The notes: a model not told the origin generated them from the letters alone. A DNA stretch of 64,000 nt from Psychromicrobium silvestre (GCF_013408295.1 NZ_JACBYQ010000001.1:186001-250000); one strand, 5' to 3'; counted from the stretch's first letter, positions 45,301 to 55,372 are shown. A program made the numbers and translations.

Positions 45301-48300
45301 ATGGGCCTTGAGAACTCTCACTATCTTCGTTATCCGCACCTACACGGTGAGCTACTGACCTTCGTCGCCGAAGACGATGTGTGGCTGGCACCCTTGTCCG
45401 GAGGAAGGGCTTGGCGGATCTCTTCGCTGGGGTTGCCGGCGAAGAATCCCCGATTTAGTCCGGACGGTAGCAGGCTGGCCTGGACCGTGACTCAAGGCAC
45501 CGCCCCAGAGGTCGTGAGCGCCTCGGTGGACGGTGGCGATGTTGAACGACTCACCTGGTTTGGTCATCTTTCGACCAAGTTGCGTGGATTCAATCCCGAC
45601 GGCACCGCATTGGTGGTGAGCGCTTTCGAGCAGCCCGAATCTAGGCACACCTTTGGTTATGCGGTCTCTTTGGTTGACGGCTCGCGTACCTCCCTGCCCT
45701 ATGGCCCGGTTGATTCCGTGGTGTACGGGCCCGCTGTGGGGGACGAGAAGCCTGTCCTAGTGTCCTCGGTGTACTCCCGGGAGCCAGCCTGGTGGAAGCG
45801 CTATCGTGGTGGCACCTCGGGCAAGCTGTGGCTGGATCGGGACGGCTCCGGTGATTTCTCCCGCCTGGTTCCCGAATTGGACGGAAATCTGGTCGATCCG
45901 ATGTGGATTGGAGACCGGATCGCTTTCCTCTCTGATCACGAGGGCTACGGCAATTTGTATTCGGTTGATTCGAGCGGGAAGAGCCTGCGTAGACACACCG
46001 ATCATGAGGGCTTCTATGTCCGGCACGCTAGCACCGACGGGCAGCGGGTGGTTTTTGAATCGGCGGGCAATCTGTTCTTAGTGGACGGTCTGGACGCCCA
46101 GCCGGTGCGTTTGGAAATCAGCCTGGGCTCCGCCTCGACCGGGCGGCGGCCCCGTCCGCTCAATGTCGCCCAGCAACTCGGTGAGGTGCGGCCGGATCAT
46201 GAAGGCCGCGCGAGCATCGTCGAATCGCACGGCACCGTTCACCTGTTGACTCATCGGGACGGCCCGGCCCGGAAAATTGAATCCGTGCCCGGAGTGCGAG
46301 CCCGACTGGCACGTCCCTTGGGGGATGACCGGGTGGTCTACCTGGCCGACCACGATGGGGTCGAAGCGATCTATCTCGCCCCCTTGGCTCCGGCTGGCAG
46401 CACCGGCAGCACCGAGCCGGAAAACACGCCACCGGCCGCTCCGGTCTCTCCGGTCGAGGAGGGCTCTGCGGAGGAACTGCCGAGCCCGGTTTCTGCGGCA
46501 TCCGTAAACAGCTCGGCAAGCAAAGCCGTGGAGCCTCCTGCCGAGGCGTCATCGGCACCGGCGTCATCGGAATCGGCGGGATCAGGTCAGACGGCGGCAA
46601 AGAGCCAGAAGTTGGGCTCCGAGGTCCGGAAAATTGACTTCCCAGGCCCAGGCCGAGCCGCGGCGGTAGAAGCCAGCCCGGACGGCAAATACGTTGCGAT
46701 CGGAACCGAGTACGGCCAGGTGTTGTTGCTAAATGTCGATTCCGGCACTTTGCAGGAACTAGCTGAGACAAAGATCGGCAGGGTCTCTGAGCTGGTGTTC
46801 AGCCCGGACTCACGGTGGCTGCTCTGGTCCGAACCCACCTCGGCAGACTCGGAGCGTGCCAGGCTTCGACTCAGCAAGATCGGCGGTGAGGAGATTCTTG
46901 AGGTGACCGATGGCCGGTTCAGTGACTTCTCGCCGTCGTTCAGCCCGGACGGGAAGTTCATAGCCTTCCTGTCTCGACGTAGCTTCGACCCGGTGTATGA
47001 CACCCACAACTTTGACTTGGCTTTCCCCCAAGCCGTCAAGCCCTATTTGATCGCCTTGGCCGCCGAGACTCCTTCGCCCTTCGGACCCTCGATCGCGGGA
47101 AGCAACGCTGGCACCGAGCAGAAAGCCAAAGAGAAGGACGAGGACAAGAAGGACGACGCCGCTGGCGAGTCTACTGTTGTGGATCCGGCGGGCTTGGCTG
47201 ATCGGGTGGTGTCGATACCGGCCGCCCAAGGCGGTTACGAGGTGTTGCGCGCGGTAAGCGGCGGCGTTCTTTGGCTCAGGCGCGAGCTGGAAGGCGTCAC
47301 AGGGGACGGGCGCGGTAGCAGCAGCGATCAGGAGAAATCGCCTCAACTGGAGCTCTTTGACTTCACGAGCAAAGAAACCACCGTTCTGGTTGAAGCTGCT
47401 GACTCCTTCGAGCTGAGCGGAGATGGCAACCGGATTGTGGTGATCGATAAGAACAAGGTTCGGGTGTTGCCGAGCGATAAAAAGGTTGAAGAGAAGTCCC
47501 GGGAGAATATTCAACTGGATCTGAGTCGGATCAGGGTTGTTTTGCAGCCGGTGAAGGTCTGGGGCCAGGCTTTTGACGAGGCTTGGCGTCTGCAACGAGA
47601 CTTCTTCTGGACCGAAGATATGGCCGGTTTGGACTGGCAGGGAGTCTACGACAACTATCGCCCCATCGTGGAGCGGCTCGGTTCGCACGATGACCTGGTA
47701 GACCTGCTCTGGGAAATGCACGGCGAGCTCGGGACTTCCCACGCCTACGTCACCCCGAAGGCTATTCAGGAGCCCGGCACTGGGCCACAGGGTCGCTTGG
47801 GTGCGGAGATCGTCAAAACGGCTGTGGGCTGGGAGGTGCAGGGCATTCTGCCCGGTGAGTCCTCCGATCCGCTAGCACGTTCGCCTCTGACCGCGCCCGG
47901 GGCTGCGGTCAAGGTTGGTGATGTGCTGCTTGCCATCGATGGCGTGGAAGTGGCGCAGGCAGGCCCAGAACCCTTGCTTGCGGGTGCCGCCGACAAGATT
48001 GTCGAGCTCACCTTGCGAAACGGCTCAGCTCATGGGGATAAGGCAGGGCAGGAACGCCGTATCGCCGTGGTGCCGATCAGAGACGAGGAGCGCCTGCGCT
48101 ACCAGGATTGGGTGCGGCGTAATCGGGAGTTGGTTCGGGAAACCTCGGAGAACCGATTTGGTTATCTACACGTGCCGGATATGCAAGCCAGAGGCTGGTC
48201 ACAGTTGCATCGCGATCTGGAGCAGGAGTTTTCCAAGGATGCGCTGATTGTCGATGTGCGTCGCAATCGAGGCGGGCACACTTCGCAGCTCGTGGCCGAA

Positions 48301-48789
48301 TTGATCGGACGTAAGATCACCGCGTGGACGCGTTCTAGGGCGATCCAGGATATGACCTATCCGAGCCATGCTCCGCATGGACCGGTGGTGATTTTGACCG
48401 ATGAATTCGCGGGTTCCGACGGCGATATCATCACCCAGGTATCCAAATTGCGGGGCATCGGCCCGGTAGTTGGCGTGCGTACCTGGGGTGGAGTGGTCGG
48501 CATTGATGGACGATTTGGTCTGGCCGATGGCACCGCAGTCACCCAGCCTCGCTATGCCTTCTGGTTTACCGGAGGCATTGGCTGGGGTGTGGAGAACTAC
48601 GGAGTGGACCCCGATATTGAGGTCACTTTCCCACCGCACGCTTACGGTGCGGGGGAGGATCCGCAGCTTGAGTACGGTCTTGGAGTGCTGCGAGAAATGC
48701 TCAATGAGATTCCCACCGAACAAGCGCCAGCCCACGAGGGTTACCGCACCCTCCGGCCGGGATCTCTGCCGCCGCGTCCGCAGGGCTAG
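45301..48789 (+). CDS. Tricorn-like protease, S41 family
   Basis: A 1162-aa tricorn protease homolog, expected to cut peptides made by the proteasome or Clp. N-terminal propeller (about 1-365) with DVWLAPLSGGRAWRISSLG; a Pro/Ala/Ser-rich linker (about 365-440); a second propeller (about 440-740); a core domain with FFWTEDMAGLDWQGVYDNYR near 765; a PDZ (about 835-900) with APGAAVKVGDVLLAIDG; and an S41 domain with the catalytic Ser in FAGSDGDII (Ser about 1039) and GGHTSQLVAELIGRK. All catalytic elements I can see are present. The cytoplasmic location is inferred from the lack of a signal peptide. It is divergent from the epimerase gene, with a 75-bp gap. Confidence 0.93.
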   Translation: MGLENSHYLRYPHLHGELLTFVAEDDVWLAPLSGGRAWRISSLGLPAKNPRFSPDGSRLAWTVTQGTAPEVVSASVDGGDVERLTWFGHLSTKLRGFNPDGTALVVSAFEQPESRHTFGYAVSLVDGSRTSLPYGPVDSVVYGPAVGDEKPVLVSSVYSREPAWWKRYRGGTSGKLWLDRDGSGDFSRLVPELDGNLVDPMWIGDRIAFLSDHEGYGNLYSVDSSGKSLRRHTDHEGFYVRHASTDGQRVVFESAGNLFLVDGLDAQPVRLEISLGSASTGRRPRPLNVAQQLGEVRPDHEGRASIVESHGTVHLLTHRDGPARKIESVPGVRARLARPLGDDRVVYLADHDGVEAIYLAPLAPAGSTGSTEPENTPPAAPVSPVEEGSAEELPSPVSAASVNSSASKAVEPPAEASSAPASSESAGSGQTAAKSQKLGSEVRKIDFPGPGRAAAVEASPDGKYVAIGTEYGQVLLLNVDSGTLQELAETKIGRVSELVFSPDSRWLLWSEPTSADSERARLRLSKIGGEEILEVTDGRFSDFSPSFSPDGKFIAFLSRRSFDPVYDTHNFDLAFPQAVKPYLIALAAETPSPFGPSIAGSNAGTEQKAKEKDEDKKDDAAGESTVVDPAGLADRVVSIPAAQGGYEVLRAVSGGVLWLRRELEGVTGDGRGSSSDQEKSPQLELFDFTSKETTVLVEAADSFELSGDGNRIVVIDKNKVRVLPSDKKVEEKSRENIQLDLSRIRVVLQPVKVWGQAFDEAWRLQRDFFWTEDMAGLDWQGVYDNYRPIVERLGSHDDLVDLLWEMHGELGTSHAYVTPKAIQEPGTGPQGRLGAEIVKTAVGWEVQGILPGESSDPLARSPLTAPGAAVKVGDVLLAIDGVEVAQAGPEPLLAGAADKIVELTLRNGSAHGDKAGQERRIAVVPIRDEERLRYQDWVRRNRELVRETSENRFGYLHVPDMQARGWSQLHRDLEQEFSKDALIVDVRRNRGGHTSQLVAELIGRKITAWTRSRAIQDMTYPSHAPHGPVVILTDEFAGSDGDIITQVSKLRGIGPVVGVRTWGGVVGIDGRFGLADGTAVTQPRYAFWFTGGIGWGVENYGVDPDIEVTFPPHAYGAGEDPQLEYGLGVLREMLNEIPTEQAPAHEGYRTLRPGSLPPRPQG

Positions 48790-48863
48790 GAGTGCGCGCC
48801 TGGCGATTACCGCCAGGCTGAGCGGCCAAGCCGCTGATATTTGCTGCTGCGGATCTTGTGCTG

Positions 48864-48902
48864 TTGAGTCGGCTAGCCGGAGATACCGGCTAGCCGACTC
48901 AA
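48864..48902. terminator. Bidirectional terminator between the protease and osmC
   Basis: A perfect 17-bp stem (48864-48880 with 48886-48902) with a 5-nt AGATA loop separates two convergent genes. It is strong enough to end transcripts in both directions. GGCTAGC motifs repeat inside and after it up to 48,925. Confidence 0.85.
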
Positions 48903-48907
48903 GCTGG

Positions 48908-49342
48908 CTAGCTGGCTAGCCGGGCTTCCAGAGTGATCGTGGTGCCAGTTAGAGCGGCGGAAACCGGGCAGCCGATCTTGGCGCCTTCCGCGATGCGCTG
49001 GAAATCTTCCTCGTTCAGTCCGGGGACCTTGGCTACCAAGGTCAGGTGGATTCCGGTGATGCCTTCGCCGGGTTGGAAGGTGACATCGGCGCTGGTCTGC
49101 ACCTCGTCAGGGGTTTTCCCTTCCTGGCCGAGGGCATGGCTGAAAGCCATCGAGAAGCAGGCCGAGTGGGCCGCCGCGATCAGCTCTTCAGGGCTGGTCT
49201 TGCCTTCGGCCTGTTCTGCTCGAGCTTTCCAGGTGACGTCGTAGCTGCCGAGTCCGGAGCTATCGAGGGTTACCTGGCCGCTTCCAGTGGGCAGGTCGCC
49301 TTGCCAGACGGTATGTGCTGAACGGACTGTGGCCATGATCAT
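48908..49342 (-). CDS. osmC: OsmC/Ohr family peroxide-stress protein
   Basis: A 144-aa member of the OsmC family, which reduces organic hydroperoxides with a pair of cysteines. The start is MATVRSAHTVWQGDLPTGSG (ATG 49336 is the better one; two codons upstream an ATG also fits). The first active-site Cys is in AAHSACFSMAF near residue 60, with the second in KIGCPVSAAL near 122. Members of this subgroup are OsmC, not Ohr, by the SGLG and SPEELIAAAHSACFS pattern. A perfect terminator lies right after the stop. Confidence 0.93.
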   Translation of the reverse strand: MIMATVRSAHTVWQGDLPTGSGQVTLDSSGLGSYDVTWKARAEQAEGKTSPEELIAAAHSACFSMAFSHALGQEGKTPDEVQTSADVTFQPGEGITGIHLTLVAKVPGLNEEDFQRIAEGAKIGCPVSAALTGTTITLEARLAS

Positions 49343-49409
49343 GCTCCTTCATTGAGGGGGTTCTACTCATCCATCCTAGGCAGGTTTGCTGGCTTGCTAC
49401 CATGGCGCT

Positions 49410-49754
49410 ATGCCTGAACTCTCCTCAATCATGATCAACGCACTCGATGCGCGGAAGTTAGCGGAATTCTGGAGCGCCTTCCTGAACACCGAAATAGCCG
49501 CTGATCACGAAGATTTCATCTGGCTCAAGGCTACAGAGGATCAAAGCAGGCTCGCCTTTCAGCAGGTCGCCGAGCCAACCGAGGGCCGACGTCGACTGCA
49601 CCTAGACTTCACTGCGGATGACCCGGAACGAGAACTGGCCCGCGCCCTGGAATTGGGTGCGAGCCAGCTGGAAGACCATACTTCGGGGTCGTTCCATTGG
49701 GTAGTGTTGGCTGATCCGGAGGGCAATGAGTTCTGCCTCTCGGCGGCCGAGTGA
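49410..49754 (+). CDS. VOC superfamily protein
   Basis: A 114-aa glyoxalase-like protein with MPELSSIMINALDARKLAEF, then FWSAFLNTEIAADHEDFIWL, RRRLHLDFTADDPERELARA and a final WVVLADPEGNEFCLSA, the typical VOC end. It belongs to the group called glyoxalase-like/DUF-type VOC; substrate unknown. The ATG at 49410 lacks an obvious ribosome-binding site but is the conserved start; 8 in-frame codons exist upstream from 49386. Confidence 0.88.
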   Translation: MPELSSIMINALDARKLAEFWSAFLNTEIAADHEDFIWLKATEDQSRLAFQQVAEPTEGRRRLHLDFTADDPERELARALELGASQLEDHTSGSFHWVVLADPEGNEFCLSAAE

Positions 49755-49789
49755 GCCCGAGATCGCGGCGATTGTTGGCTCTGCGGTAA

Positions 49790-50140
49790 TTAATGCCAGA
49801 GGGTGGCAACTCCAATATTGATTAAGGCCATGCCGCCGACGGCGTGAGCTAGGCCGGTTGAAACGGCTTCACCCTTGCGCGCCTTACGGTAGCCGATGAT
49901 GGCCGGGATCAGCACGACCAAGGCAATGATCAGCTTGACCGTGATCTTGATGTAGTTCAGGGGGTCGTGGGTTGCCCCGGCTAGGCCCACGAGAGCCAGA
50001 CCGGTAACCAATTGGGCAATGGCTCCCCAAAGCTGGATGGGCAGGACGGTCGGCTTTTTGAAGGTGGCGAACCAGCCACCAACAATCGCGGCCGCACCGA
50101 GGATGTGTAGGAAGATCAGCAGGTATTTGACGAAGTCCAT
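49790..50140 (-). CDS. Four-span membrane protein, unknown
   Basis: A 116-aa integral membrane protein. Spans are near residues 4-22, 31-53, 64-82 and 95-114, separated by short loops with THDPLNYIKITVKL and YRKARKGEAVSTGLAHAVGG. It looks like the small DUF-type integral proteins common in actinobacteria. The gene is convergent with the VOC gene with a 35-bp gap. No function can be assigned. Confidence 0.82.
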   Translation of the reverse strand: MDFVKYLLIFLHILGAAAIVGGWFATFKKPTVLPIQLWGAIAQLVTGLALVGLAGATHDPLNYIKITVKLIIALVVLIPAIIGYRKARKGEAVSTGLAHAVGGMALINIGVATLWH

Positions 50141-50426
50141 ATGGGTATTCTACGTGATGTAGAAGCCATTTGGTGACACTTTGTAAATAAAACTTGCTGA
50201 CCTGAGCGTGTTTTTTCAGGGAGGGAAACTTACGGCAGAACCGACCGATGGAAGGCAGGCTTCTGGAATTGCCTCCAGGCTTTGGTCTGGTTGGTGCTGG
50301 GTCGGCTATAGCCGGCGGCGAGGGGTACTTCCGGGGATCATCTGCGTTAGCCGAACAGCTGTTCCGGTGAGACGTCGGTGGGGCCGCTAGGCGCTTATCG
50401 AAAGCCCTATGAAATAGACTCCGAAC

Positions 50427-50978
50427 ATGGGCAAAATCTTCGACTCCATTGACGACAAACTGAAAGCATGGATCGAGAAGCAGCCCCTGTGGTTCGTAGC
50501 GACAGCACCTCTCGGAGCAGATGGGCACGTAAACATGTCGCCTCGAGGCCATGACTCCTTCTCGGTCCTGGACGGCCATCGTGTTGGCTGGGTCGATTAC
50601 ACCGGCAGCGGCGTCGAGACCATCGCACACCTGCGCGAAAACGGCCGGATATGCCTTATGTTTGCCTCGTTCGATAGCAGGCCTCGCATCGTGCGTCTGC
50701 ATGGGCGCGGCTCGGTTTCCCTGCCAGGAGAGGCATTGTTCGAAGAAGTGGTTGCACTTCATCCGGTCCACCCCGGCACTCGAGCTGTCATTACCGTTGA
50801 CGTAACTCGGGTTAGTGACTCCTGTGGCTGGGGCGTTCCCGTCATGGAGGTTACAGGTGAGCGCGACTTGCTCCTCTTACAGGCCGAAAAGAAAGGCCCG
50901 CAGGGTATGTCCGAGTACCGTGCTGAGAAAAACATGCGCAGCATCGATGATCTGCCCGGTCTTCCTTTCGAGGTTTAG
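50427..50978 (+). CDS. Pyridoxamine 5'-phosphate oxidase-family (flavin-binding) protein
   Basis: A 183-aa protein with the split-barrel FMN-binding fold. Starts MGKIFDSIDDKLKAWIEKQP, then WFVATAPLGADGHVNMSPRG near residue 24, DYTGSGVETIAHLRENGRI, RIVRLHGRGSVS and a C-terminal SEYRAEKNMRSIDDLPGLP. This is the PNPOx-like group often linked to stress defence; it lacks the full PdxH motifs and should not be called PdxH. A 286-bp gap upstream holds no recognised gene. Confidence 0.88.
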   Translation: MGKIFDSIDDKLKAWIEKQPLWFVATAPLGADGHVNMSPRGHDSFSVLDGHRVGWVDYTGSGVETIAHLRENGRICLMFASFDSRPRIVRLHGRGSVSLPGEALFEEVVALHPVHPGTRAVITVDVTRVSDSCGWGVPVMEVTGERDLLLLQAEKKGPQGMSEYRAEKNMRSIDDLPGLPFEV

Positions 50979-51129
50979 CTAGGCCTGACCGCGCACTAAT
51001 CGCCTCAGCACCTGTCCGAGATGATCGGTCAGGACGTATTCTTTGAATCATATTGTTCTTCTCTTGCTCTTGGCGTTAGTTCCGAGAGAGAAGAGGAAAT
51101 TTCACGCTGGAATTCAAGGGGGGGGAAGG

Positions 51130-51735
51130 ATGAGAGCGCTGTTATCGGATCAGTACTCGTGGGTTTGGCTGCGTCGGGCAGCCAAAAGGACATTTTGGAT
51201 AAGTCTTGGGATTCTGGTGCTGCTTCCAATAATCGCTGCTCTTGTCTCAGACTCAATATGGACGAGTGTATTAGGAGTTTTTGTTAGCATCGCGGCTTGG
51301 GTTGCTGCGTTGGCAATCCTCAGTTGGATTGTGTCCCGGATTGCCTTCTGGTGGCTCAAGGGCCCCATTAGATGGGGCATCTTTACCCCAAAAATAAGAA
51401 GAGCATACCTCCTTGCGGTTTTCGATAACACCATGCGTCAGACGCAAATCCACCGCCTCCGTCTAGTGCGTGTTATTCACGTCTATCAAGTCAACCGTTC
51501 CGGAACCAAATGCGTAGTTGAACATCCAGAGGGGGTCCGCCAAGATGCCTGGTTCTGGAATTTCAGCCCAAAGCGTGGCCACGTATTTATAGTGAGGAGC
51601 AGCACCGGGTACGGCCCTCACAACAGCAACGCTCAGGTGATGTACATCGGAAGTAAAGTCACTGGCCCGGGTATTGTCGGCGGTATTCCAGCGGCATCCT
51701 GGAAAGCCGCTCACAAGAGACTGAGGGGACGATAG
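51130..51735 (+). CDS. Orphan two-span membrane protein with C-terminal soluble domain
   Basis: From ATG 51130 after GGGGGAAGG this is a 201-aa protein: an aromatic-basic start (SWVWLRRAAKRTFWIS), two spans near residues 20-39 and 45-66, a basic linker (GPIRWGIFTPKIRRAYLLAV) and a soluble part with VIHVYQVNRSGTKCVVEHP and RSSTGYGPHNSNAQVMYIGS. A longer frame starts at 51043 with MNHIVLLLLLALVPREKRKF, but lacks a ribosome-binding site. Base composition is lower in GC than neighbours, suggesting recent acquisition. Family not recognised. Confidence 0.7.
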   Translation: MRALLSDQYSWVWLRRAAKRTFWISLGILVLLPIIAALVSDSIWTSVLGVFVSIAAWVAALAILSWIVSRIAFWWLKGPIRWGIFTPKIRRAYLLAVFDNTMRQTQIHRLRLVRVIHVYQVNRSGTKCVVEHPEGVRQDAWFWNFSPKRGHVFIVRSSTGYGPHNSNAQVMYIGSKVTGPGIVGGIPAASWKAAHKRLRGR

Positions 51736-51853
51736 AAGTGCCTGGAATGGAAACTATTAGCAAGACGGCAAAACCTTGCCGACTGGATTGACTTCTCAGT
51801 ATTGAATCAGGGGTAAGGCTGAATTGAAAAGCCGATTTTTCCGGTCACCAAAG

Positions 51854-51895
51854 CAAAGTGCCCCATCGAATCCGAAGATTCGAAGGGGCACTTTG
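51854..51895. terminator. Terminator between the orphan gene and sucB
   Basis: A 19-bp stem with one mismatch (51854-51872 with 51877-51895) and a 4-nt loop, 25 nt beyond the sucB stop on the minus strand. It probably ends sucB transcription and may also stop rightward reading from the orphan gene. Confidence 0.8.
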
Positions 51896-51919
51896 ACTAC
51901 TGAACGGTGCTGGCTGCGC

Positions 51920-53692
51920 TTAGAGGCCTAGATCGGCTTCGAAGGCGCCTTCTTCTAGACGAGCCTTGAGCGTCTGCAAGAAGCGTCCTGCGTCGGCCCC
52001 GTCCACCAAGCGGTGATCATAGGTCATCGAAAGGTACATCATCTGCCGGATCGCGATGGTGTCGTCGCCGCTCGCATCTGTAACCACAACGGGCCGCTTC
52101 ACGATGGAGCCGACGCCGAGGATGGCCACCTGCGGCTGGTTGATGATCGGGGTATCGAAGAGCGCTCCGACCGAACCGAAATTCGTAATCGAGAAGGTAC
52201 CACCGGACAACTCGTCCGGACCGATCTTGTTGTTCCGAGTACGCGAGGCAACATCGGCGATTTTGGCGGCCATCCCAGCCAGATTAAGGTTTCCCGCATC
52301 CGAGATGACCGGAACCAACAGGCCACGATCGGTATCCACGGCGATCGCTAGGTGCTCAGCGTCGTGGTAGGTGATCTCCTGCTTGTCCTCATCGTAGGAA
52401 GCATTGACCTTGGGGTGCTGCTTGAGCGCCTCGGCCACAGCCTTCGCAATGAAGGGCAGGAACGTCAGCTTAACGCCACCGTTCTGTGCCTGGAAGGTGC
52501 TTTTGGCGACATTACGGAGCTTGGCAACCTTAGTCATATCGACTTCGTGTACCTGGGTTAGCTGAGCCGAGGTGTCCAGCGACTCGCGCATCCGGCGAGC
52601 AATAACCTGCCGGATCCGAGGTGCCTTTTGCACCGTGCCTCGCAAGGCAGCAGCGGCCGCGGACGGCGCAACCGAACTTGATGGCGCGGCAGCCGGAGCA
52701 GCTGCGGGGGCAGTTGTCGGAGCTGCTGGTGCAGCGGACTTTGCTGCCTCGGCAGCGGCCAGCACATCTTGTTTGCGGATTCGGCCACCCACGCCGGTTC
52801 CAGCCAGCGAGGCCAGATCCACACCCTGCTGGTGAGCGAGCTTGCGCACCAGGGGAGTGACATAGCTGGAATCGCCGCTAGCGCTCGGCGCTGCTACGGG
52901 AGCGGCAGCCGGAGCAACAGGTGTCTGAGCAACAGGTGCCGGCGCGGCAACCGGAGCGGCCGGGGTTTCGACGACCGGTGCAGGAGCAACGGGAGCTGCA
53001 ACGGGTGCCTCGGGAACGGGCGCCGGAGCAGCGGCCGGAGCTTCTGCTACCGGAGCGGGGGCAGCAGCCGCCGGAGCGCCGGAACCGATGACGGCCAGCA
53101 CGGAGCCTACCTCCGCGGTCTCGTCCTCCGGAACCCGAATCTCCAGCAAAGTGCCCGCAACCGGGGAAGGGATTTCGGTGTCAACTTTATCGGTGGAAAC
53201 TTCAAGCAGGGCTTCGTCAACCTCGACCGAATCGCCCACAGCCTTGAGCCAGCGGGTGACCGTACCCTCGGTGACGCTCTCACCGAGAGCCGGAAGTACG
53301 ACGTCGTGACCTTCAGTTGCGGCCGGAGCAGCGGTAGGTGCCGCAACCGGGGCGGCTGCGACGGGAGCGGCGGCGGGCGCCTCAGCGGCGGGAGTAACGG
53401 GTTCGGCGACGGGTGCTGCAGGTGCCTCAGGAGCGGCTGCCGGAGCAGCGCCATCTCCCGAACCAATCCGAACCAGCGGCGCACCTACTTCGGCGGTCTC
53501 ATCCTCGGCTACCAGGATCTCCTCGATCACCCCGGCAATGGGGGATGGGATCTCGGTATCGACCTTATCGGTGGAGACTTCGAGTAAGGGCTCGTCAATC
53601 TCTACCCTGTCGCCTACAGCCTTGAGCCAGCGGGTGACCGTACCCTCGGTGACACTTTCGCCGAGTGCCGGTAAATTCACGGATTCAGACAT
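51920..53692 (-). CDS. sucB: 2-oxo acid dehydrogenase E2, SucB-type, two lipoyl domains
   Basis: E2 acyltransferase core of the pyruvate and/or 2-oxoglutarate dehydrogenase complex. The 590-aa protein has two lipoyl domains (1-75 and about 120-195), each with [14 protein letters not shown] carrying the lipoyl-Lys; Ala/Pro linkers; an E3-binding domain (about 275-315, [20 protein letters not shown]); and the catalytic domain ending [18 protein letters not shown] (His-Asp-Gly site). lpdA (E3) lies 70 nt upstream in the same direction, so the two are co-transcribed. LipA/LipB at 43 kb would lipoylate it. Actinobacteria often use one E2 for both complexes. Confidence 0.93.
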   Translation of the reverse strand: MSESVNLPALGESVTEGTVTRWLKAVGDRVEIDEPLLEVSTDKVDTEIPSPIAGVIEEILVAEDETAEVGAPLVRIGSGDGAAPAAAPEAPAAPVAEPVTPAAEAPAAAPVAAAPVAAPTAAPAATEGHDVVLPALGESVTEGTVTRWLKAVGDSVEVDEALLEVSTDKVDTEIPSPVAGTLLEIRVPEDETAEVGSVLAVIGSGAPAAAAPAPVAEAPAAAPAPVPEAPVAAPVAPAPVVETPAAPVAAPAPVAQTPVAPAAAPVAAPSASGDSSYVTPLVRKLAHQQGVDLASLAGTGVGGRIRKQDVLAAAEAAKSAAPAAPTTAPAAAPAAAPSSSVAPSAAAAALRGTVQKAPRIRQVIARRMRESLDTSAQLTQVHEVDMTKVAKLRNVAKSTFQAQNGGVKLTFLPFIAKAVAEALKQHPKVNASYDEDKQEITYHDAEHLAIAVDTDRGLLVPVISDAGNLNLAGMAAKIADVASRTRNNKIGPDELSGGTFSITNFGSVGALFDTPIINQPQVAILGVGSIVKRPVVVTDASGDDTIAIRQMMYLSMTYDHRLVDGADAGRFLQTLKARLEEGAFEADLGL

Positions 53693-53762
53693 GTCGTTCC
53701 CGTTTCTCCTTGTTCTTCAAGAACACCTTGTTTGCTTCTCACGCTTCTGTAGAGCCTAGTGC

Positions 53763-55157
53763 TTAACCGTGCAACGGTTTGCCAGCGAGCGCCATCGCGG
53801 TCTCGCCAAGCGATTCGTTCTGGGTCGGGTGGGCGTGTACCAGCTGGGCCACATCCTCTGGATAGGCTTCCCAGTTCACGATCAACTGGGCTTCGCCGAT
53901 CTGCTCGCCCATTCGGGCACCGATCATGTGCACGCCGACAATGGGGCCGTCTTTCTGGCGCACCATCTTAACAATGCCGCTGGTGCCGAGGATCGAGCTC
54001 TTGCCGTTACCGGCCAGGTTGTATTCCTGAGCCTGCACGTTCTCGGCGCCGAACTTCTCCTCGGCTGCCTTTTGAGTCAGACCAACGGAGGCGATCTCGG
54101 GGTCGCAGTACGTGACCTTGGGGATATTCACATCTTCTACGATCACCGGATTCAGACCGGCGATCTCCTCGGCGACAAAGATGCCCTGCTGGTAGCCACG
54201 GTGTGCCAGTTGCAGGCCGGGGACGATATCGCCAATCGCATAGATGTTTCCGACGCCGGTGTGCAGGCGCTCGTTGGCCAGCACGAAGCCGCGGTCCATC
54301 GGCACGCCAGCCTCTTCGTAACCCAGTCCAGCGGTGCTCGGGCCGCGGCCAACCGCAACCAAAAGCAGCTCAGCTTCGAAGGTGGTGCCGTCAACCAAGG
54401 TGACCTTCACGCCGTCGTTGTTCTGCTCAACGCCCTGGAAGAAGGTTCCGGTGGAGTATTTGATGCCACGCTTCTTGAAGGCGCGTTCCAGGTTCTTCAC
54501 AATCGTGGCGTCCTCATTGGGCACCAGCGAGGGCAGACCTTCCACGATGGTGACATCCACCCCGAAGGACTTCCAGACCGAGGCAAATTCGCAGCCGATC
54601 ACGCCGCCACCAAGAATGATGGCGCTCTTGGGGATGTAGTCCAGGTTCAGCGCTCCGTCGGAAGTGATCACTCGGCCACCGATTTCCAGGCCAGGCAACG
54701 ACTTCGAGTAAGAGCCGGAGGCCAGCACGATGTTCTTGCCGGTGTAAACAACCCCATTGACGGTCACGGTGTTCTGCGAGGAGAGCTTGCCCTCACCCTC
54801 GATCACGGTGATGGCTTTCTTGGACTTGATCAGTCCCTGCAGGCCCTTGTACTTGCCCGCGATGATGCCGTCTTTATAGGCGTTGACCGCGTTGATATCG
54901 ATGCCCTGAAGCTCGACGTTGACGCCATATTTCGCAGAATCACGAGCGTGATCCGCTAATTCAGCCGAATGCAGCAACGCCTTGGTGGGGATGCAGCCGT
55001 TGTGTAGACAGGTGCCACCCACCTTGCTTTTCTCTACTAGACCTACCGTGAAGCCCAGCTGGACCGCGCGTAGGGCCGTTGCGTAACCGGCGCTGCCAGC
55101 ACCAAGGATAAGGATGTCGAACTCTTGCTCAGTCGGCTGTGCCGCAACGTCACTCAC
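53763..55157 (-). CDS. lpdA: Dihydrolipoyl dehydrogenase LpdA (E3)
   Basis: FAD-dependent E3 that reoxidises lipoyl groups and reduces NAD. The 464-aa protein has the FAD motif ILGAGSAGYATALRA near residue 16, the redox-active disulfide in GGTCLHNGCIPTKALLHSAE near 47-52, the NAD motif AIILGGGVIGCEFASVW near 180 and the C-terminal His-Glu pair in HAHPTQNESLGE near 445. It is followed by sucB at 70 nt, matching an E3-E2 operon. Confidence 0.97.
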   Translation of the reverse strand: MSDVAAQPTEQEFDILILGAGSAGYATALRAVQLGFTVGLVEKSKVGGTCLHNGCIPTKALLHSAELADHARDSAKYGVNVELQGIDINAVNAYKDGIIAGKYKGLQGLIKSKKAITVIEGEGKLSSQNTVTVNGVVYTGKNIVLASGSYSKSLPGLEIGGRVITSDGALNLDYIPKSAIILGGGVIGCEFASVWKSFGVDVTIVEGLPSLVPNEDATIVKNLERAFKKRGIKYSTGTFFQGVEQNNDGVKVTLVDGTTFEAELLLVAVGRGPSTAGLGYEEAGVPMDRGFVLANERLHTGVGNIYAIGDIVPGLQLAHRGYQQGIFVAEEIAGLNPVIVEDVNIPKVTYCDPEIASVGLTQKAAEEKFGAENVQAQEYNLAGNGKSSILGTSGIVKMVRQKDGPIVGVHMIGARMGEQIGEAQLIVNWEAYPEDVAQLVHAHPTQNESLGETAMALAGKPLHG

Positions 55158-55306
55158 GTGAACGCTCCCTCGCGTTGTGACTGCCAGGTTGTGCAGTCTG
55201 CTGAATACCTTCAGGAATCACCTTAGCGTTAGGCGCACTCCGGCTCCAGCCGTGACGGGGTTGGAGACCTCAGGTGTGGCAAGATTCACGTCGCCTTGTG
55301 ATGCGT

Positions 55307-55360
55307 AGCGCTCTTCCAAGCCGATATTGATCAGACATTGACCTGGCTTGGAAGAGCGCT
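55307..55360. terminator. Terminator-like hairpin between pepA and lpdA
   Basis: A perfect 16-bp stem AGCGCTCTTCCAAGCC with its complement (55307-55322 and 55345-55360) and a 22-nt loop lies 12 nt after the pepA stop on the minus strand. No clear T-run follows, so it may act with Rho or as a 3' stabiliser. Confidence 0.7.
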
Positions 55361-55372
55361 TTAGCAGCTTAG

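Noticed and set aside
46810-47742. A 310-codon frame opposite the tricorn-like protease
   Set aside because: Antisense shadow; the protease reading fits propeller, core and PDZ motifs throughout.
50141-50426. Gene in the 286-bp gap before the flavin-binding protein
   Set aside because: No frame with a plausible start and protein-like sequence was seen on either strand.
52769-53587. A 272-codon open frame on the plus strand opposite sucB
   Set aside because: Antisense to the Ala/Pro-rich linker and lipoyl domains of sucB; composition is Gly/Arg/Ser low complexity from GC-rich codons, with no motif.
53769-54959. A 396-codon open frame opposite lpdA
   Set aside because: The lpdA strand carries all catalytic motifs; the antisense text has no family features and arises from codon bias.
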